Of a stretch of 64,000 nucleotides of DNA, positions 23,501 to 35,144 are shown in pieces. A program made the position numbers and the translations under genes. The number at the start of each line of letters is the position of its first letter. The stretch's first letter is position 1. The notes below the pieces were generated by a model. It made no database searches. It had not been told where the DNA came from and saw only the letters and a list, made by a program, of their open reading frames with translations. This DNA is from Adiantum capillus-veneris (taxonomy: Eukaryota; Streptophyta; Polypodiopsida; Polypodiales; Pteridaceae): the NCBI GenBank assembly GCA_014529385.2, contig CM043943.1:100277355-100341354 (forward strand). Reading direction: 5' to 3'.

Positions 23501-24580
23501 TGTGACATGAAAACTTGCACCAGAATCAAGGATCCAATTCTGTGCATAACCCTCATCCTGTGCAACCAAAGCATCTGGAGCGATATCTGAAGTGAAAATG
23601 AGAACATCTGAGGCATCTGTTGTCACCTCGGCATGAATCTCTGTGGGCATAATGTGCATCACTGGAGGAGGAGCATCCTCTACTGCAGTGGTAGGTATGG
23701 GAGACTCAACAATATTGAGCTCCTCAATCTTTACTGTACTTTTGCCTTTTCCAAAATTATCCTTTTGCATGTTTTTCTGATCTCTATGGAAACTGAGACA
23801 ATCCTTTTTGTAATGACCCTTCTTGTGGAAATAGTAACACTCGACATTTTTGGCATTGCGGTCTCTACTTTGGTTCCTGTGTCTGCTAGGACTACGAGGA
23901 TTCTGCTCTCTACTTTTGCTTTTGTATTTGTTCCTGTCACGGCCTCTTGGCTTTGTTGAACTGCCAGCCATATATGCATCTCCATGACTAGCGTTATCGA
24001 GAGATTGACGACTAATCTCTTCAGTGAGCAACGCATCTGTCACAGCATTGAATTCTAACTTGCCATTCGGAGCTGAATTGCTGATGGCTGTGCAAAAGAT
24101 ATCCCATGAACTGGGTAGAGAGCATAATAAGAAGATAGACTTGAGTTCATCGTCAAACTCCTTAAAGCCCTGAGATGTCAGCTGATTGAACAAGGAGTTG
24201 AACTCATTTAAATGACTGGAAACTGTGCTACCTTCTTTCATGTGGAGCTTCATAACATTTTTCATGAGAAAAACTTTGTTGGATGCACTTTTGCTCTCCC
24301 ATGCTGAACATAAGCTATCCCAAAGTTCCTTGGTTGTTTTCTTCCCTATGATAGTGAAGAAGACTGATTTGGCTAGATGTAGACGTATCGTAGCCATGGC
24401 TTTCGCATCCAAAAGCTCCCATTGAGCTTCTGTATAATCATCATCCTCTGCGCGCTCTTTCAACGGTTCTGAGAGGCCTTTGTTTATCAAAACATCTTTC
24501 ATGCGCTCTTTCCACATGGTGAAGTTGCTACCGTCGAACTTCCAAATGAAATACTCCTCCTTTTCTGAAGAGGAAGCCAT
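20512..24580 (-). pseudogene. Copia-M1 gag-pol, two disabling lesions
   Basis: The ATG at 24580 begins MASSSEKEEYFIW. Domains in order: UBN2-type gag; zinc knuckle CYYFHKKGHYKKDC (near 23850, second Cys replaced by Phe); protease WILDSGASFHVTP (near 23540); pre-integrase LWHSRLGHISQKGM (near 23140); integrase core with VHSDLCG, FIDDSTRKVW, TDNGGEY and TPAQNGIAERMN (22960-22640); RT with QMDVNTAFLHGD, LYGLKQGSRQWY and LYVDDMLIAG (21750-21440); RNase H with YTDADYAG, EAEYVAAS and CDSQSAIALAKN (20960-20700). A frameshift lies near 21900-21930, at the start of RT. A TAA at 21073-21075 sits before MANRGKKHW, where related elements have Tyr. Otherwise about 1300 codons are intact, so it is fairly young. 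Confidence 0.92.
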
Positions 24581-26068
24581 CGCTGATAAGAGGGTTTGAG
24601 AGGTGCCAAACTATGGCGAGAAGCTGTAGAAATTTGGACAGAGTAACCTTTGTATCGGGAGTAAAATCTCAACCGAAATAGACTCGAAAGTGCCAACAAT
24701 GGAAGTCACAACTCACGGGAAGTAAATCCGGCAGAGTTTCCTTTGTATGAGGAGTCAAAGCTCAACTCAAAATGCATATAAATGTGCCAACTGCATTAAC
24801 TGGGCATCTGCTGCACAAAACAACTGCTATGTGAGTGCCAACTCAGCGTCAAAAGCATAAATAACCGTCTAGATACATATCCTATGGCGAGGGTACCGTA
24901 AAGGGGAACTCTAGCTACCTGTATCACCGAAAGTGTCTCAACATTCGAGCACACCCCAGCTCAAAGAAAACCTCACGCTATTGACCCTCCAAAGGTTAAT
25001 GCAGACACAAATGGACTAGCCACAGTCTCAGAAAGGGCTCTTCCGGTCCGAGTCTCAGAAACGGCCGGGAAAAACTACCAAAATAGCCAAAAATGGCTCC
25101 ACATGTAGTACAGTGGGCAGTGTCCGCAAATCAACGTACATGAGTAAAACCGCGCTGAAACAGGCGCCAAGAACTATTGCATGCAGTGAAAGTGATCCCT
25201 GCAGGGATATTTGCTCTCAAAAGAGCTCAGTAGCACTAGGTGTGCTCACAACAAAATGCATTTGTCAACGCATGTGTCCGCAGAGAATCTGCTGTCGAAA
25301 TGACTGCCAAATCACCTGTGAAAGCGTTGTGTCTGGTAACCTGGAGAATCTGTGAGTGAATGGGCTGAAAAACCCCCTGTAGCCTGTAACCTGTGTGTCC
25401 GTGTTGCTATGTGCCGATTTCCGCCGGGCAGAAATATGCTAGTCGAATAGCCGCCAAAGGTGTCGTATCCGAAAACTGTGTCGTACAGGGCGATCGGTGC
25501 GCTCGGTGTTGATGCTGGGTTTCACTCCTCTATGACAGAGGTACCTCACCCGAGCATGTTGCAAGCACGGTCGTCGATCGTGGGAATGCGCTCGTCTGGG
25601 GAAAACACCCGGTGTCTGGGTCGGATGTCGGAGATCCGCAGCAATGAGCAGTGTCGATGTCGATGTCGCTTTTCGCCGTTGGGTGGAAGTGGCTAGCCGA
25701 GTAGTTATAAAATGCCAATGCTCGAGCGGTCAATACCGAGTGGGATCGGTATCGATCGCAGATTTTTCTCGATCTGTGAAGATTGCTCTCAAAATTTGTC
25801 AAACTCGGTTGCTTTAGCTCGCTCGCAAGCACAATGTCAAGCTCTCTCTTTCACTCTCTCTATCTCATAAGCTGCAAATTTATGAGAAGTTTCCTTTTCA
25901 CGAGCTCGAGGAGAGGAGTCGGGGGTCGGAGCATCAAAAAATGGGTTTTGTCGAGGGCTCTTTGTGGGAATGAACCCTTGGACACAAAAACTTTTATGGC
26001 TTAAAGAAAAAAAATCGATTTTTATTGCTTATTGCTGCTTTCTGTCGAAAGCTGCTACAGTCGACGAC

Positions 26069-26115
<47 letters not shown>

Positions 26116-26372
26116 ACAAGTTCAAGGAGTTGCCCAACTCTACTGCGCTCCCCCGATTTGGCTCGATTCCCTGCTCGCTGTTTTGCTTGATTCTCTGCTC
26201 CTCTCGTGACCCGCTACCAACTCTCTGATTCTCAGAGTGTGTGTGTTGATTTTGCCTCAATGGAGTAGCACTTCTTGATCTACTCCCATTGCAATTGGTT
26301 GTGCTGGGTGCTCGATTTGCCTCCTCTGCCCGATTTGCTGCACAAAGCTTCAAAACCGTGCTCCCTGGCAAA
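24581..26372 (-). other. Leader/upstream region of Copia-M1
   Basis: About 1.8 kb without recognisable genes. 24916-25000 matches the leader of M2 at about 35437-35520 (ACCTGTATCACCGAA, CTCAACATTCGAG, CCCAGCTCA). The rest, including a GT/GA microsatellite at 26071-26113, matches nothing else here. No TGGTATCAGAGC-type primer site was found on either strand. Confidence 0.6.
26071..26113. repeat. (GT)n(GA)n microsatellite
   Basis: GTGTGTGTGTGTGTG followed by GAGAGAGA runs to 26113. It creates low-complexity open frames that are not genes. Confidence 0.9.
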
Positions 26373-26578
26373 TGTGTGTGTGTGTGTGTAAAGGAGTACG
26401 AGCGGAAGTGCGACGCGAGAGAGAGTGCGAGAAGAAGAGCACAACGATATGGTGAACTCGCTCTACTGTAATGTATAGAGCATAGTGAGTTCTTATTAGG
26501 TTTTTACAAAAGAATATGTGTACATCCCTGGCGGCCCGCCCACTTACCTGGGTGACCACATTGGGCTTTATACCCCAA
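26373..26578 (-). repeat. 3' LTR of Copia-M2
   Basis: On the minus strand it starts TGTTGGGGTATAAAGCCC after the polypurine tract AAGTGGGAGGT. The end is placed at the ACACACACA run (26373) by analogy with the length of the M1 LTR. The true end could be some tens of bases further. Confidence 0.6.
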
Positions 26579-26669
26579 CAACCTCCCACTTAAAGTCCAA
26601 TGTGGTACTTCAAGTGTGAGAGAAGCTACTATACAAGCTAATATACAAAAGATGTAGAGAAGTGATGTA

Positions 26670-29600
26670 CTACCCTACACCTAACTGCTTGCGAAAATGC
26701 GCAAAGCTCTCTGTGGGAAGTCCTTTTGTAAGTAGATCAGCAGGATTTTCTGTGGTGTGAACTTTGACAAGCTGAAGTTGCTTATCCTCGAGCATTTCCC
26801 TGATGAAATGATACTTCACATCCACATGCTTTGTCTTTGAGTGATAAACTGGATTGCGAGCCAATTGTATAGCACTTTGACTATCACAATATAACACATG
26901 CATCTCTTCTTTGATTCCCATATCTGTTACTAGTCGATTAAGCCAAATTGATTCTTTGCATGCCTCTGATGTTGCAACATATTCAGCCTCTGTAGTAGAC
27001 CGAGTAACACAATCTTGTAATCTAGAACGCCATGATACTGCTCCACCAGCCAATGTAAAGACATAACCTGACGTAGACCTCCGGCTGTCTAAGTCACCTG
27101 CATAATCTGAGTGTGTAAAACCCTTTACACTTAGCTCCTGACTCCCATAGCATATACGCATACTCTTTGTAGCTTTCAGGTATCTCAATATTCCTTTCAC
27201 TGCCTCCCAATGTTTCTTGCCTGGGTTTGACATGTATCGACTTACTACTCCCACTGCAAATGCAATGTATGGGCGAGTAGCAATCATTGCATACATCAAA
27301 CTACCCACTGCAGACGCATATGGAATATTATCCATTTTAGCCTGTTCTTCCTCAGACATAGGACAATCTTGTTTGCTAAGTTTCACATATGGTGGCAATG
27401 GAACACTCAATGCCTTTCCCTTCTCCATATTGAAATGTTGCAAAACCTTGTCAATATACTCTGTTTGAGATAACCAAATCAACTTCTTTGATCTGTCTCT
27501 CTCAATGCGCATACCAGGTATATGACTTGCCTCACCCATGTCTTTCATGTCAAACGATTTTGCCATCTTTGACTTCAAAGCTGAAATTTCTTCCAAGTGC
27601 TCGCCAGCAATCAACATGTCATCCACATACAAAATAAGGATCAGCCAACTGCCATCCTTAGCCTTCTTTGTATATAGACAATGATCAGACTCACTACGTT
27701 TGTAGCCTTGAGAAAGCATAAACTTGTGGAATTTATGGTACCATGCCCTCGGTGATTGTTTTAAGCCATAAAGACTCTTTAACAACTGGCATACCCAATC
27801 TTCCTTGCCTTTCTCAACAAACCCTTCTGGCTGCTGCATGTAAATTTCCACATCTAAATCACCATGCAAGAACGTTGTCTTGACATCCATTTGGTGCAAC
27901 ACCAAATCTAATATGGCAACCAATGCAAGAAAGCATCTCAATGTAGTCATCTTGACCACCGGAGAGAAGACTTCCTCAAAGTCAATGCCTTGTTCTTGCT
28001 TAAAGCCCTTGGCAACAAGCCTTGCTTTGTACTTTGGCTCACTATCATGAGCGGTGATCTTATACCTGTAAACCCATTTACAGGGTAGAGCCTTTTTGCC
28101 CCATGGTAATTTAACTAGCTTGCATGTTTGGTTTTTATGCAGAGATGTCATCTCTGACTGCATGGCCAATTGCCAATTCCCGGAGTCCTTCATTTGCACT
28201 GCTTCCTTGTAACATGAAGGCTCATTGCAATCAGTCAACATGACATAGTTCATAGATGGAACAAACCTATCAGGAGGTCGCGTGACACGTCCAGATCTAC
28301 GCACAATAGGTGGCTCAGGCTCAGCCACAACCTGTGGTTCCACTCTATCTTGTCCTTGCTCCTCTTGAGCCCTGACACTTTGTCTTGCACGTGCAGGTCC
28401 ATCTTCTTGGAAGACAACTCTTTTAATCTCCTCAACCCTCTCTGGTTTAGAATGATATTTGGATTCATTAAAGTGAACATCATTGCTGCAGACAACCTTT
28501 CTGGATTCGGGATCCCAAAGTCTGTACCCCATCTCACCAGAATTACCATAGCCTAGAAAGATGCACTTTCTACTCTTTGGCTCAAGTTTGTTCCTAAATT
28601 CCTTTGGAACATGAGTATATGCCTCACAGCCTAAGACTCTGAGATTCTTGTATGAGGGCACCTTGTCTGACCATACCATCTCTGGCACAGAATCCTTCTG
28701 CAAAACCTTGCTAGGAGATCTATTTACAAGATGAACAGTTGTTGATACAGCTTCAGCCCAAAACCCATTTGGCAGCTGTGCATTAGCCAACATACTTCTG
28801 ACCTTCTCTTGTATGGTCCTATTCATCCTCTCAGCAACACCATTTTGAGGAGGATTGTAAGGAGCAGTAAGTTCACGTTTTATACCTTTTGACTCACAAA
28901 AGTCCTGAAAGGCCTTTGAAACATACTCTCCACCATTGTCAGTGCGTAAGCATTTAAGCTTCTTGCCACTCTGATTCTCCACAAGTGTCAAAAACGTTTT
29001 GAAAACACTAAACACTTCATCCTTGTGATTGAGAAAGTAAACCCATACTTTCCTCGAGTAATCATCTATAAATGTCATAAAGTAAGAAGCTCCCCCTAGA
29101 GATAGGTTAGGCATAGGTCCACACAAATCACTATGAACAAGTGCCAATTGTGTATCTCTTCTATTGCGTCTATGCTTATGTGGCTGCTGTGTTTGCTTAC
29201 CATATAGACAATGTTCACAGAATTCAAAATCATTAAATGAAAAGCCAGGAAAATAACCAGAACGAGACAAGATTTCCATTCCCTTCTTGGACATATGTCC
29301 TAACCGGCTATGCCAGAAAGAAACGTTCGGCTGCTCGGTTACATTGATTACATTTTTAGAGACATTTGATACATAAATCATGTAAAGTCCTCCAGACTTT
29401 ACTCCATGTGCTACTGTCATAGAACCCTTGGATATCTTCCACATGTTCTGTCTAAAAGTGGTGACGTAGCCAACATCATCAAGTAAACCTGTGCTGATCA
29501 AGCTCTTTGTAATTGCGGGAACATGTCTCACATTCTTCAGCGTGAAAGAAGAGCCATTCTGAAACTTCAATTGAACATCTCCAACACCTAAGATCTCACA

Positions 29601-30650
29601 TGTCTGCCCATTGCCTAGCCGAACATGATCTTTAGTGGGCACATAAGAGGTAAACCACTCCTTGTTTGGAGACACATGAAGTGATGCCCCTAAGTCTATA
29701 ATCCAGTCACTCAGTGCATTTCCATCAGATGCTGTAAGAAGAGCTAAGTCCATTGTATTCTTCAAGAAGTAGATATCTCCTGACACTAGACTGTCATCCT
29801 CTGCAATAGTGTTTGTCACATTTATTTCTTGAATCTTCACTGATGACTTGTTCTTCTCACCATGGTCTTCAGCTTTCTCTTTGCCTTTTTCTGCTTTCCA
29901 TTCTCTGCAGTCTCTTTTCATGTGACCCTTCTTGCCACAATGGTAGCATTCTATGTCACTCTTGCCTTTAGCACTGCGGGACTTGCTACGAGACTGATTC
30001 CTCTTTCCACCTTTGTACTTTTCTTTGGTCCTTCCCCTGACAACTAAGGCTGTTCCTTTGCCTTTTTTCATTGTCTTTCTATTGGTTTCTTCAGTAAGCA
30101 GACTTCCTTCTACACCTGCTATGTTCAAACCATCTAGAGGTGCAGAATTACTCAAAGCTGTGCGAAAAGTGTCCCAACTTTCCGACAATGTGATCAACAG
30201 GAACATAGCTCTAACAGGTTCATCAAACTTGACACCTTGAGTTGACAAATGACTGTAGATTGTGATGAATTCATTCAGATGATTGGACATAGGTGTCCCT
30301 TCTTTCATCTTCAAGTCAACAAGCTTCTTAATTCAGTATACATGTGAAGCTGCACTCTGCTTCTCATAAAGATCACTAAACTTTAACCATGCTTGATAAG
30401 CCGACATCTCGTCTGCTACATTGAAGTAAACGCTTTCTGCCCAAGTCAGCATAATGGTAGAAAGTGCCAATTCATCCATTTCGCTCCATTCATCTTCGTC
30501 CATATCTTCTGGTTTTATCCCCTTGAGCTTTATAGGTTTTATCTGCTTCTTTTGTACCAACATGTGCCAAATCTGCTGCTTCCACAATGGGAAATTGGTT
30601 CCATCCAGCTTCTTGATATTGTAAAGAGTAGTGTCTTGTGATCTAGCCAT
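26670..30650 (-). pseudogene. Copia-M2 gag-pol, almost intact
   Basis: Gag begins at the ATG at 30650 (MARSQDTTLYNIKKLDG). One TGA at 30333-30335 interrupts it; downstream is an uninterrupted reading frame of about 1200 codons to the stop after KQLGVG. Domains: gag; zinc knuckle CYHCGKKGHMKRDC (near 29950, intact); protease read as WIIDLGASLHVSP (near 29700, where DSG has become DLG); pre-integrase FWHSRLGHMSKKGM (near 29310); integrase with VHSDLCGPMP, FIDDYSRKVW, TDNGGEY and NPPQNGVAERMN (29130-28820); RT with QMDVKTTFLHGD, LYGLKQSPRAWY and LYVDDMLIAG (27900-27600); RNase H with CDSQSAIQLARN (near 26880). This is the best preserved element in the window, disabled by the gag stop and probably by the protease change. 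Confidence 0.93.
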
Positions 30651-30750
30651 AGCTACACTTCACAGTAGTTTAATTTCCTGGGAAAAATTCGGCAGAGTTT
30701 CCCCTGTAAAATGACCTCTGAACCAATATCAACTTGTCAAATGAACCAAG
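30651..30750 (-). other. Copia-M2 leader, part adjacent to gag
   Basis: Short non-coding leader upstream of the gag ATG (minus strand). It is interrupted at 30750 by the M3 insertion and continues at 35150-35682. Confidence 0.75.
30746..30750. other. Target site duplication of Copia-M3, left
   Basis: CCAAG directly flanks the M3 LTR and is repeated at 35145-35149. Confidence 0.92.
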
Positions 30751-31071
30751 TGTAAAGAATGAGGATGCAAGAGAGCTACACAAGACAACCACAAAGCACA
30801 CAGAGATGGAAATCTTCTTCTTCTTCACACAGAAAAGAGAATACAAAATGACTAAGTGCTAAAGCTGAAAAGTAGCACATATGTACATGCGGTCACTAAG
30901 TGTGAACTCGCTAGAAGCGTACTAGGCTGGCACTATAAGTGTAGTCTAGCTGTAGAATCATTGGCAGAGATCCTCCGTGTCGATCACCTAACCCGCCAGT
31001 GAGTAAATGCCGTAAACAGCCAAGACCTGTAGTGGATGCCAGCTCAAGGTGTAGAGCTCGACATCTCAACA
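30751..31071 (-). repeat. 3' LTR of Copia-M3
   Basis: On the plus strand it starts TGTAAAGAATGAGGATGC and ends ACATCTCAACA, the same ends as the copy at 34824-35144. A few scattered base differences separate the two. Confidence 0.95.
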
Positions 31072-31083
31072 CTCCCCCTCGAG
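31072..31083 (-). other. Polypurine tract of Copia-M3
   Basis: The minus strand reads CTCGAGGGGGAG immediately before the 3' LTR. Confidence 0.75.
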
Positions 31084-33950
31084 CTGTCCATGTCGCAGAG
31101 TCCAAGCATAGTCCGGAAACGTCGAAGCTTCTCAGCTCCGAGGACCTTGGTAAAGATATTTGCTATCTGCTCCTCTATCCTGACATAGACCAAGTTGATG
31201 TCGCCCGCCAACACTCGCTCTTGAACGTAGTGGTAATGGACCTCTATGTGTTTGGTCCTAGCATGGAACACTCGGTTCCTAGCCAACTGCATGCTGCTGA
31301 GGTTGTCACAATGAATGAAAATCTGCTGGTCCACCTGCACTCCCAAGTCCTCAAGTAATGTGCGTAGCCAAGCTACCTCGCACGCAGCAACTGCTGCACC
31401 TCTGTACTCGGCATCTGTGCTCGATAAAGCAACCGTAGGCTACTTTTTGCTGCTCCAAGTAACAGCAGCACTCCCAAAAGAGAACATGAAGCCACTCGTA
31501 GATCTCTTATCAACAATGCTACCTGCCCAATCTGCATCTGTATACCCATACAATGGTAATGGCACATCTGCTGCATAGAACAATGCATAGTCAAGAGTCC
31601 CTTGCACATACCTAAGTGTGCGTCGTACTCCATCCAAATGTGGCTTCCTCGAAATCTGCATGAACTGACTCTCCAAGCCTACTGTGTAGCTCAAGTCTGG
31701 CCTCGTGATAGCCAAGAAGATTAGACTACCCACAATCTTCCTGTACATCTTGACATCCTCAACAACATCACCCTTCCCTGCACTCAGCTTTGCATTCACA
31801 TCCAAGGGAATAGAAACGTCGAAGCTTCTTAGCTCTGAGGACCTTGGTAAAGATATTCGCTATCTGCTCCTCTGTGCTGACGTAGACCAAGTCGTTGTCG
31901 CCCGCCAACACTCGCTCTTGAACGTAGTAGTAATGGACCTCTATGTGTTTGGTCCTAGCATGGAACACTGGGTTCCTAGCCAACTGCATGCTGCTGAGGT
32001 TGTCACAATGAATGACAATCTGCTGGTCCACCTGCACTCCCAAGTCCTCAAGTAATGTGCGTAGCCAAGCTACCTCGCATGCAGCAACTGCTGCACCTCT
32101 GTACTCGGCCTCTGTGCTTGATAAAGCAACTGTAGGCTGCTTTTTGCTGCTCCAAGTAACAGCAGCACTCCCAAAAGAGAACATGAATCCACTCGTAGAT
32201 CTCCTATCAACAATGCTACCTGCCCAATATGCATCTGTATACCCATACAATGGTAATGGCACATCTGCTGCATATAACAATGCGTAGTCAAGAGTCCCTT
32301 GCACATACCTAAGTGTGCGTCGTACTCCATCCAAATGTGGCTTCCTCGGAAGCTGCATGAACTGACTCTCCAAGCCTACTGTGTAACTCAAGTCTGGCCT
32401 CGTGATAGTCAAGTAGAATTGACTACCCACAATCTTTCTGTACATCTTGACATCCTCAACAACATCACCCTTCCCTGCACTCAGCTTTGCATTCACATCC
32501 AAGGGAATAGAAATTGGCTTACAATCATCCATACCATACTTTGACAACATGTCCAAAGCATATTGTCTCTGTGACAGCCATACACCCTCTGGAGTCCTGA
32601 AACCTCAATGGCAAGAAAGTAGTGCAACTCGCCCAAATCTTTCATTTCAAACTCCTGTTTGAGAAGACCCTTCACATGGTCAATCTCCATAGCATTCTCA
32701 CCCACAATAATAAGGTCATCTACATATATGGTAATGACCACAATCCCCACATCACTCTCACGTACATAGAGTGAATGATCTACATGAGCTCTCCTAAACC
32801 CAATACTGACAAGATACTTGGCAATCGTGTCATACCATGCTCTAGAGCCCTGCTTCAAACCATACAAAGCCTTGAGAAGCCTGCATACATAATCTGGGTA
32901 ACCTGGATCAACATAACTAGGTGGCTGATCCATATACACTTCCTCTTGCAACTCACCATTCAAGAAGGCATTCTTTACATCCATTTGATGCATAATCCAT
33001 CCTCTAGCTGCAGCCACTGCTATGACAGCTCTCACAGTCGTCATCTTTGCCACTAGAGCAAAGGTCTCCTCATAGTCTATGCCATACGTCTATGCATAAA
33101 CCTTTGCGACCAGCCTTGCCTTGTGACGCTCAATGTTACCATCAGCCTTATGCTTGGTTTTATACACCCATTTACAGCCAATAGCTTTCTTGCCACTTGG
33201 AAATGGCACCAACTCCCATGTGTCATTTGCTTCCAATGCAGCCATCTCTTCATTCATTGCATCATCCCAATGCACATTTCCAATTGCATCCTCAAAACAT
33301 GTGGGCTCCACATCCTGTATCACCTTAGCCATGTAGGCTTGGTGATGTGCTAGATATCCATCATAAGTCAATTTCTGAACTGGATTTCTGACTCTATTAG
33401 ATCTGTGTGGTCCTGGGTCACTCCTTTGCCCTTTAGCATCTTCTTGTACTTTCCTTACACCAGGTGTCCTGACAGCCGGAATTCCAAATTCCTCATCAAG
33501 ACTTTGTTTCGAACCATCTGAATCCATGTCTACATGTGAAAAACCTGATGATGCATCAGCCATAAGGGGAGGTTCATCAACCTTTTCCTTTCCTTTTCGT
33601 GATACATTCCCTGTACCTGCTAGTGGAGTAACCTGCGTATGTAGTCTACCATTCCATGGCTTCTCAAAAGAGCCACGAGAAGAGGAATCTTGTGGTCCAC
33701 TCAAAACCTGTGACTGTGGCCTCACATTTTGTACAACCACATCATCTTTTACATCATCCCCAATAGTGCCATGTGCATTACTGTACCAGCTGCTCATCTC
33801 ATCAAAGACTACATCTCTGCTCACTCGTAATTCTCGTGTAGTAGGATTGTAGCACCTGTACCCCTTTTGTTCAAGGGAATATCCCACAAGAATACATTTT
33901 TCTGCTTTAGGATCCAATTTTCTATGCAACTCATCTGGTACATGCACGTA
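31084..33950 (-). pseudogene. Copia-M3 integrase tail, RT and duplicated RNase H
   Basis: The minus strand starts within the integrase C-terminal region (HVPDELHRKLDPKAEKC, near 33940). RT follows: WDDAMNEEMAALEANDTWELV near 33230; a TAG near 33093 where relatives have Gln (KVYA*TYGIDYEE); QMDVKNAFLNGEL near 33000; LYGLKQGSRAWY near 32860; IYVDDLIIVG near 32720. A frameshift near 32600 follows. RNase H has YTDAYWAG, STEAEYRGAA and CDNLSSMQLARN. Its last part is present twice in tandem (see 31118-32511). The integrase catalytic core is absent. Confidence 0.88.
31118..32511 (-). repeat. 697-bp tandem duplication covering M3 RNase H
   Basis: GTCGAAGCTTCT at 31121 recurs at 31818, and AAGGGAATAGAAA at 31804 recurs at 32501, giving a constant offset of 697. 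Each unit encodes the RNase H C-terminal half, including CDNLSSMQLARN. The units differ at scattered bases. The junction near 31815 lies in a shared GAAA, consistent with a microhomology-mediated duplication. Confidence 0.92.
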
Positions 33951-34548
33951 AGCTATGCAAGGTTCTTCTCCTCAAGAATAAGCATAGAAATCAAATCTTG
34001 GAACACGGGGATATCGTCTCTTGTATTCATGGAAGACCTAAAATGTACATACTCATCTCCTAGACCATCCAAGCATGCACGGACAATGTCATCGTCTTCC
34101 ACTGAGACTTTAATAGATCCAAGAGCCTCAATGATACTCTTGATCTTCAAGGCATAATCATTGATTGAGAGGTTGTTCCTCTTAACCTGATTTAGCTCCG
34201 ACTTTAGTTGAAGCTTCCTAGCCTTGGTGTTCACCTCGAACACTCTGCCTAAGTTTCTCCATGCAATGGCGGGGTTTCAGCATCCTATAGATAGCCCATC
34301 CTACCATCTGTGATGCTCATAGAAAGCCAATACATCACTTTTCTCTGGCCTTGTTGCCAGTACCTCAAAGCTTTCCTTTGTTCTGGTGTAGCATTTGCCT
34401 CGGGAATCTCTGGTTCCTTTTCATTGTCTCCTTCTACATAGTCCCAATAACCTTTTCCTTTTAGTAAATTAGTTATTTTGAACTTCCATGCAGGGTAGTT
34501 ATCTTTCTCAAGCTTCTCAGTGACAATCTGACTGAAACCGTCAGACAT
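33951..34548 (-). pseudogene. Copia-M3 gag, degraded
   Basis: The ATG at 34548 begins MSDGFSQIVTEKLEKDNYPAWKFKI, typical of a UBN2-type Copia gag amino end. A frameshift near 34260-34290 separates it from the second gag block (FEVNTKARKLQLKSEL to LILEEKNLA). After LEEKNL the sequence jumps straight into integrase C-terminal sequence. The zinc knuckle, protease and integrase core are therefore missing. Confidence 0.85.
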
Positions 34549-34810
34549 CTTGAAGCACTAAGACAAAATAGCTGCAATCTGCAAAAACCTACAAATCTGC
34601 TGAACCTGCTATCGTGGTACCTGTAACGCTTCCTACACTCAACGAGTGTCCACAATCAAGCATACATACAACCACTGTACTTGTACAGTAAATCTCTGTG
34701 TACTGCACTTTGGAGACCTGTTCAGAAACTTGGACGAAAAACCCCTAAAATGGATTGCGAACGAAGGGATTGTGATGCTCTTGCTCTGTTAGCCTCTCTT
34801 GCCTGCACCA

Positions 34811-34823
34811 GGCTATGATACCA
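34811..34823 (-). other. Primer binding site of Copia-M3
   Basis: The minus strand reads TGGTATCATAGCC directly after the 5' LTR. It is one base off the initiator Met complement TGGTATCAGAGC. Confidence 0.85.
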
Positions 34824-35144
34824 TGTAAAGAATGAGGATGCAAGAGAGCTACACAAGACAAGCACAAAGCACACAGAGATGGAAAGCTTCTTCTTCTTCA
34901 CACAGAAAAGAGAATACAAAATGACTAAGTGCTAAAGCTGAAAAGTAGCACATATGTACATGCGGTCACTAAGTGTGAACTCGCTAGAAGCGTACTAGGT
35001 TGGAACTATAAGTGTAGTCCAGCTGTAGAATCACTGGCAGAGATCCTCCGTGTCGGTCACCTAACGCGCCAGTGAGTAAATGCCATAAGAGGCCAAGACC
35101 CGTAGTGGATGCCAGCTAAAGGTGTAGAGCTCGACATCTCAACA
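34824..35144 (-). repeat. 5' LTR of Copia-M3
   Basis: Same termini and length as 30751-31071. It is followed by the CCAAG duplication at 35145-35149. Confidence 0.95.

Larger units (their letters stand above)
20220..26372 (-). mobile_element. Copia-M1 retrotransposon
   Basis: Minus-strand element with 3' LTR, polypurine tract, complete gag-pol (two visible defects) and a long leader. No 5' LTR or initiator-Met primer site was found between 24581 and 26372, so the 5' side is truncated or very diverged. The right limit given here is the inferred end of the M2 LTR. Confidence 0.75.
30751..35144 (-). mobile_element. Copia-M3 retrotransposon, nested in the M2 leader
   Basis: Two LTRs of 321 bp each (30751-31071 and 34824-35144) are flanked by the 5-bp duplication CCAAG. 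Polypurine tract and primer site are next to the LTRs. The internal part has a large deletion between gag and the integrase tail, plus a tandem duplication in RNase H. It is a complete insertion, but not coding-competent. Confidence 0.95.

Noticed and set aside
22562-24425. Several plus-strand open frames
   Set aside because: Antisense shadows of the well-supported M1 gag-pol.
25730-25770. GGTATCGATC as an M1 primer site
   Set aside because: It does not contain TGGTATCAGAGC in the required minus-strand orientation and there is no LTR end next to it.
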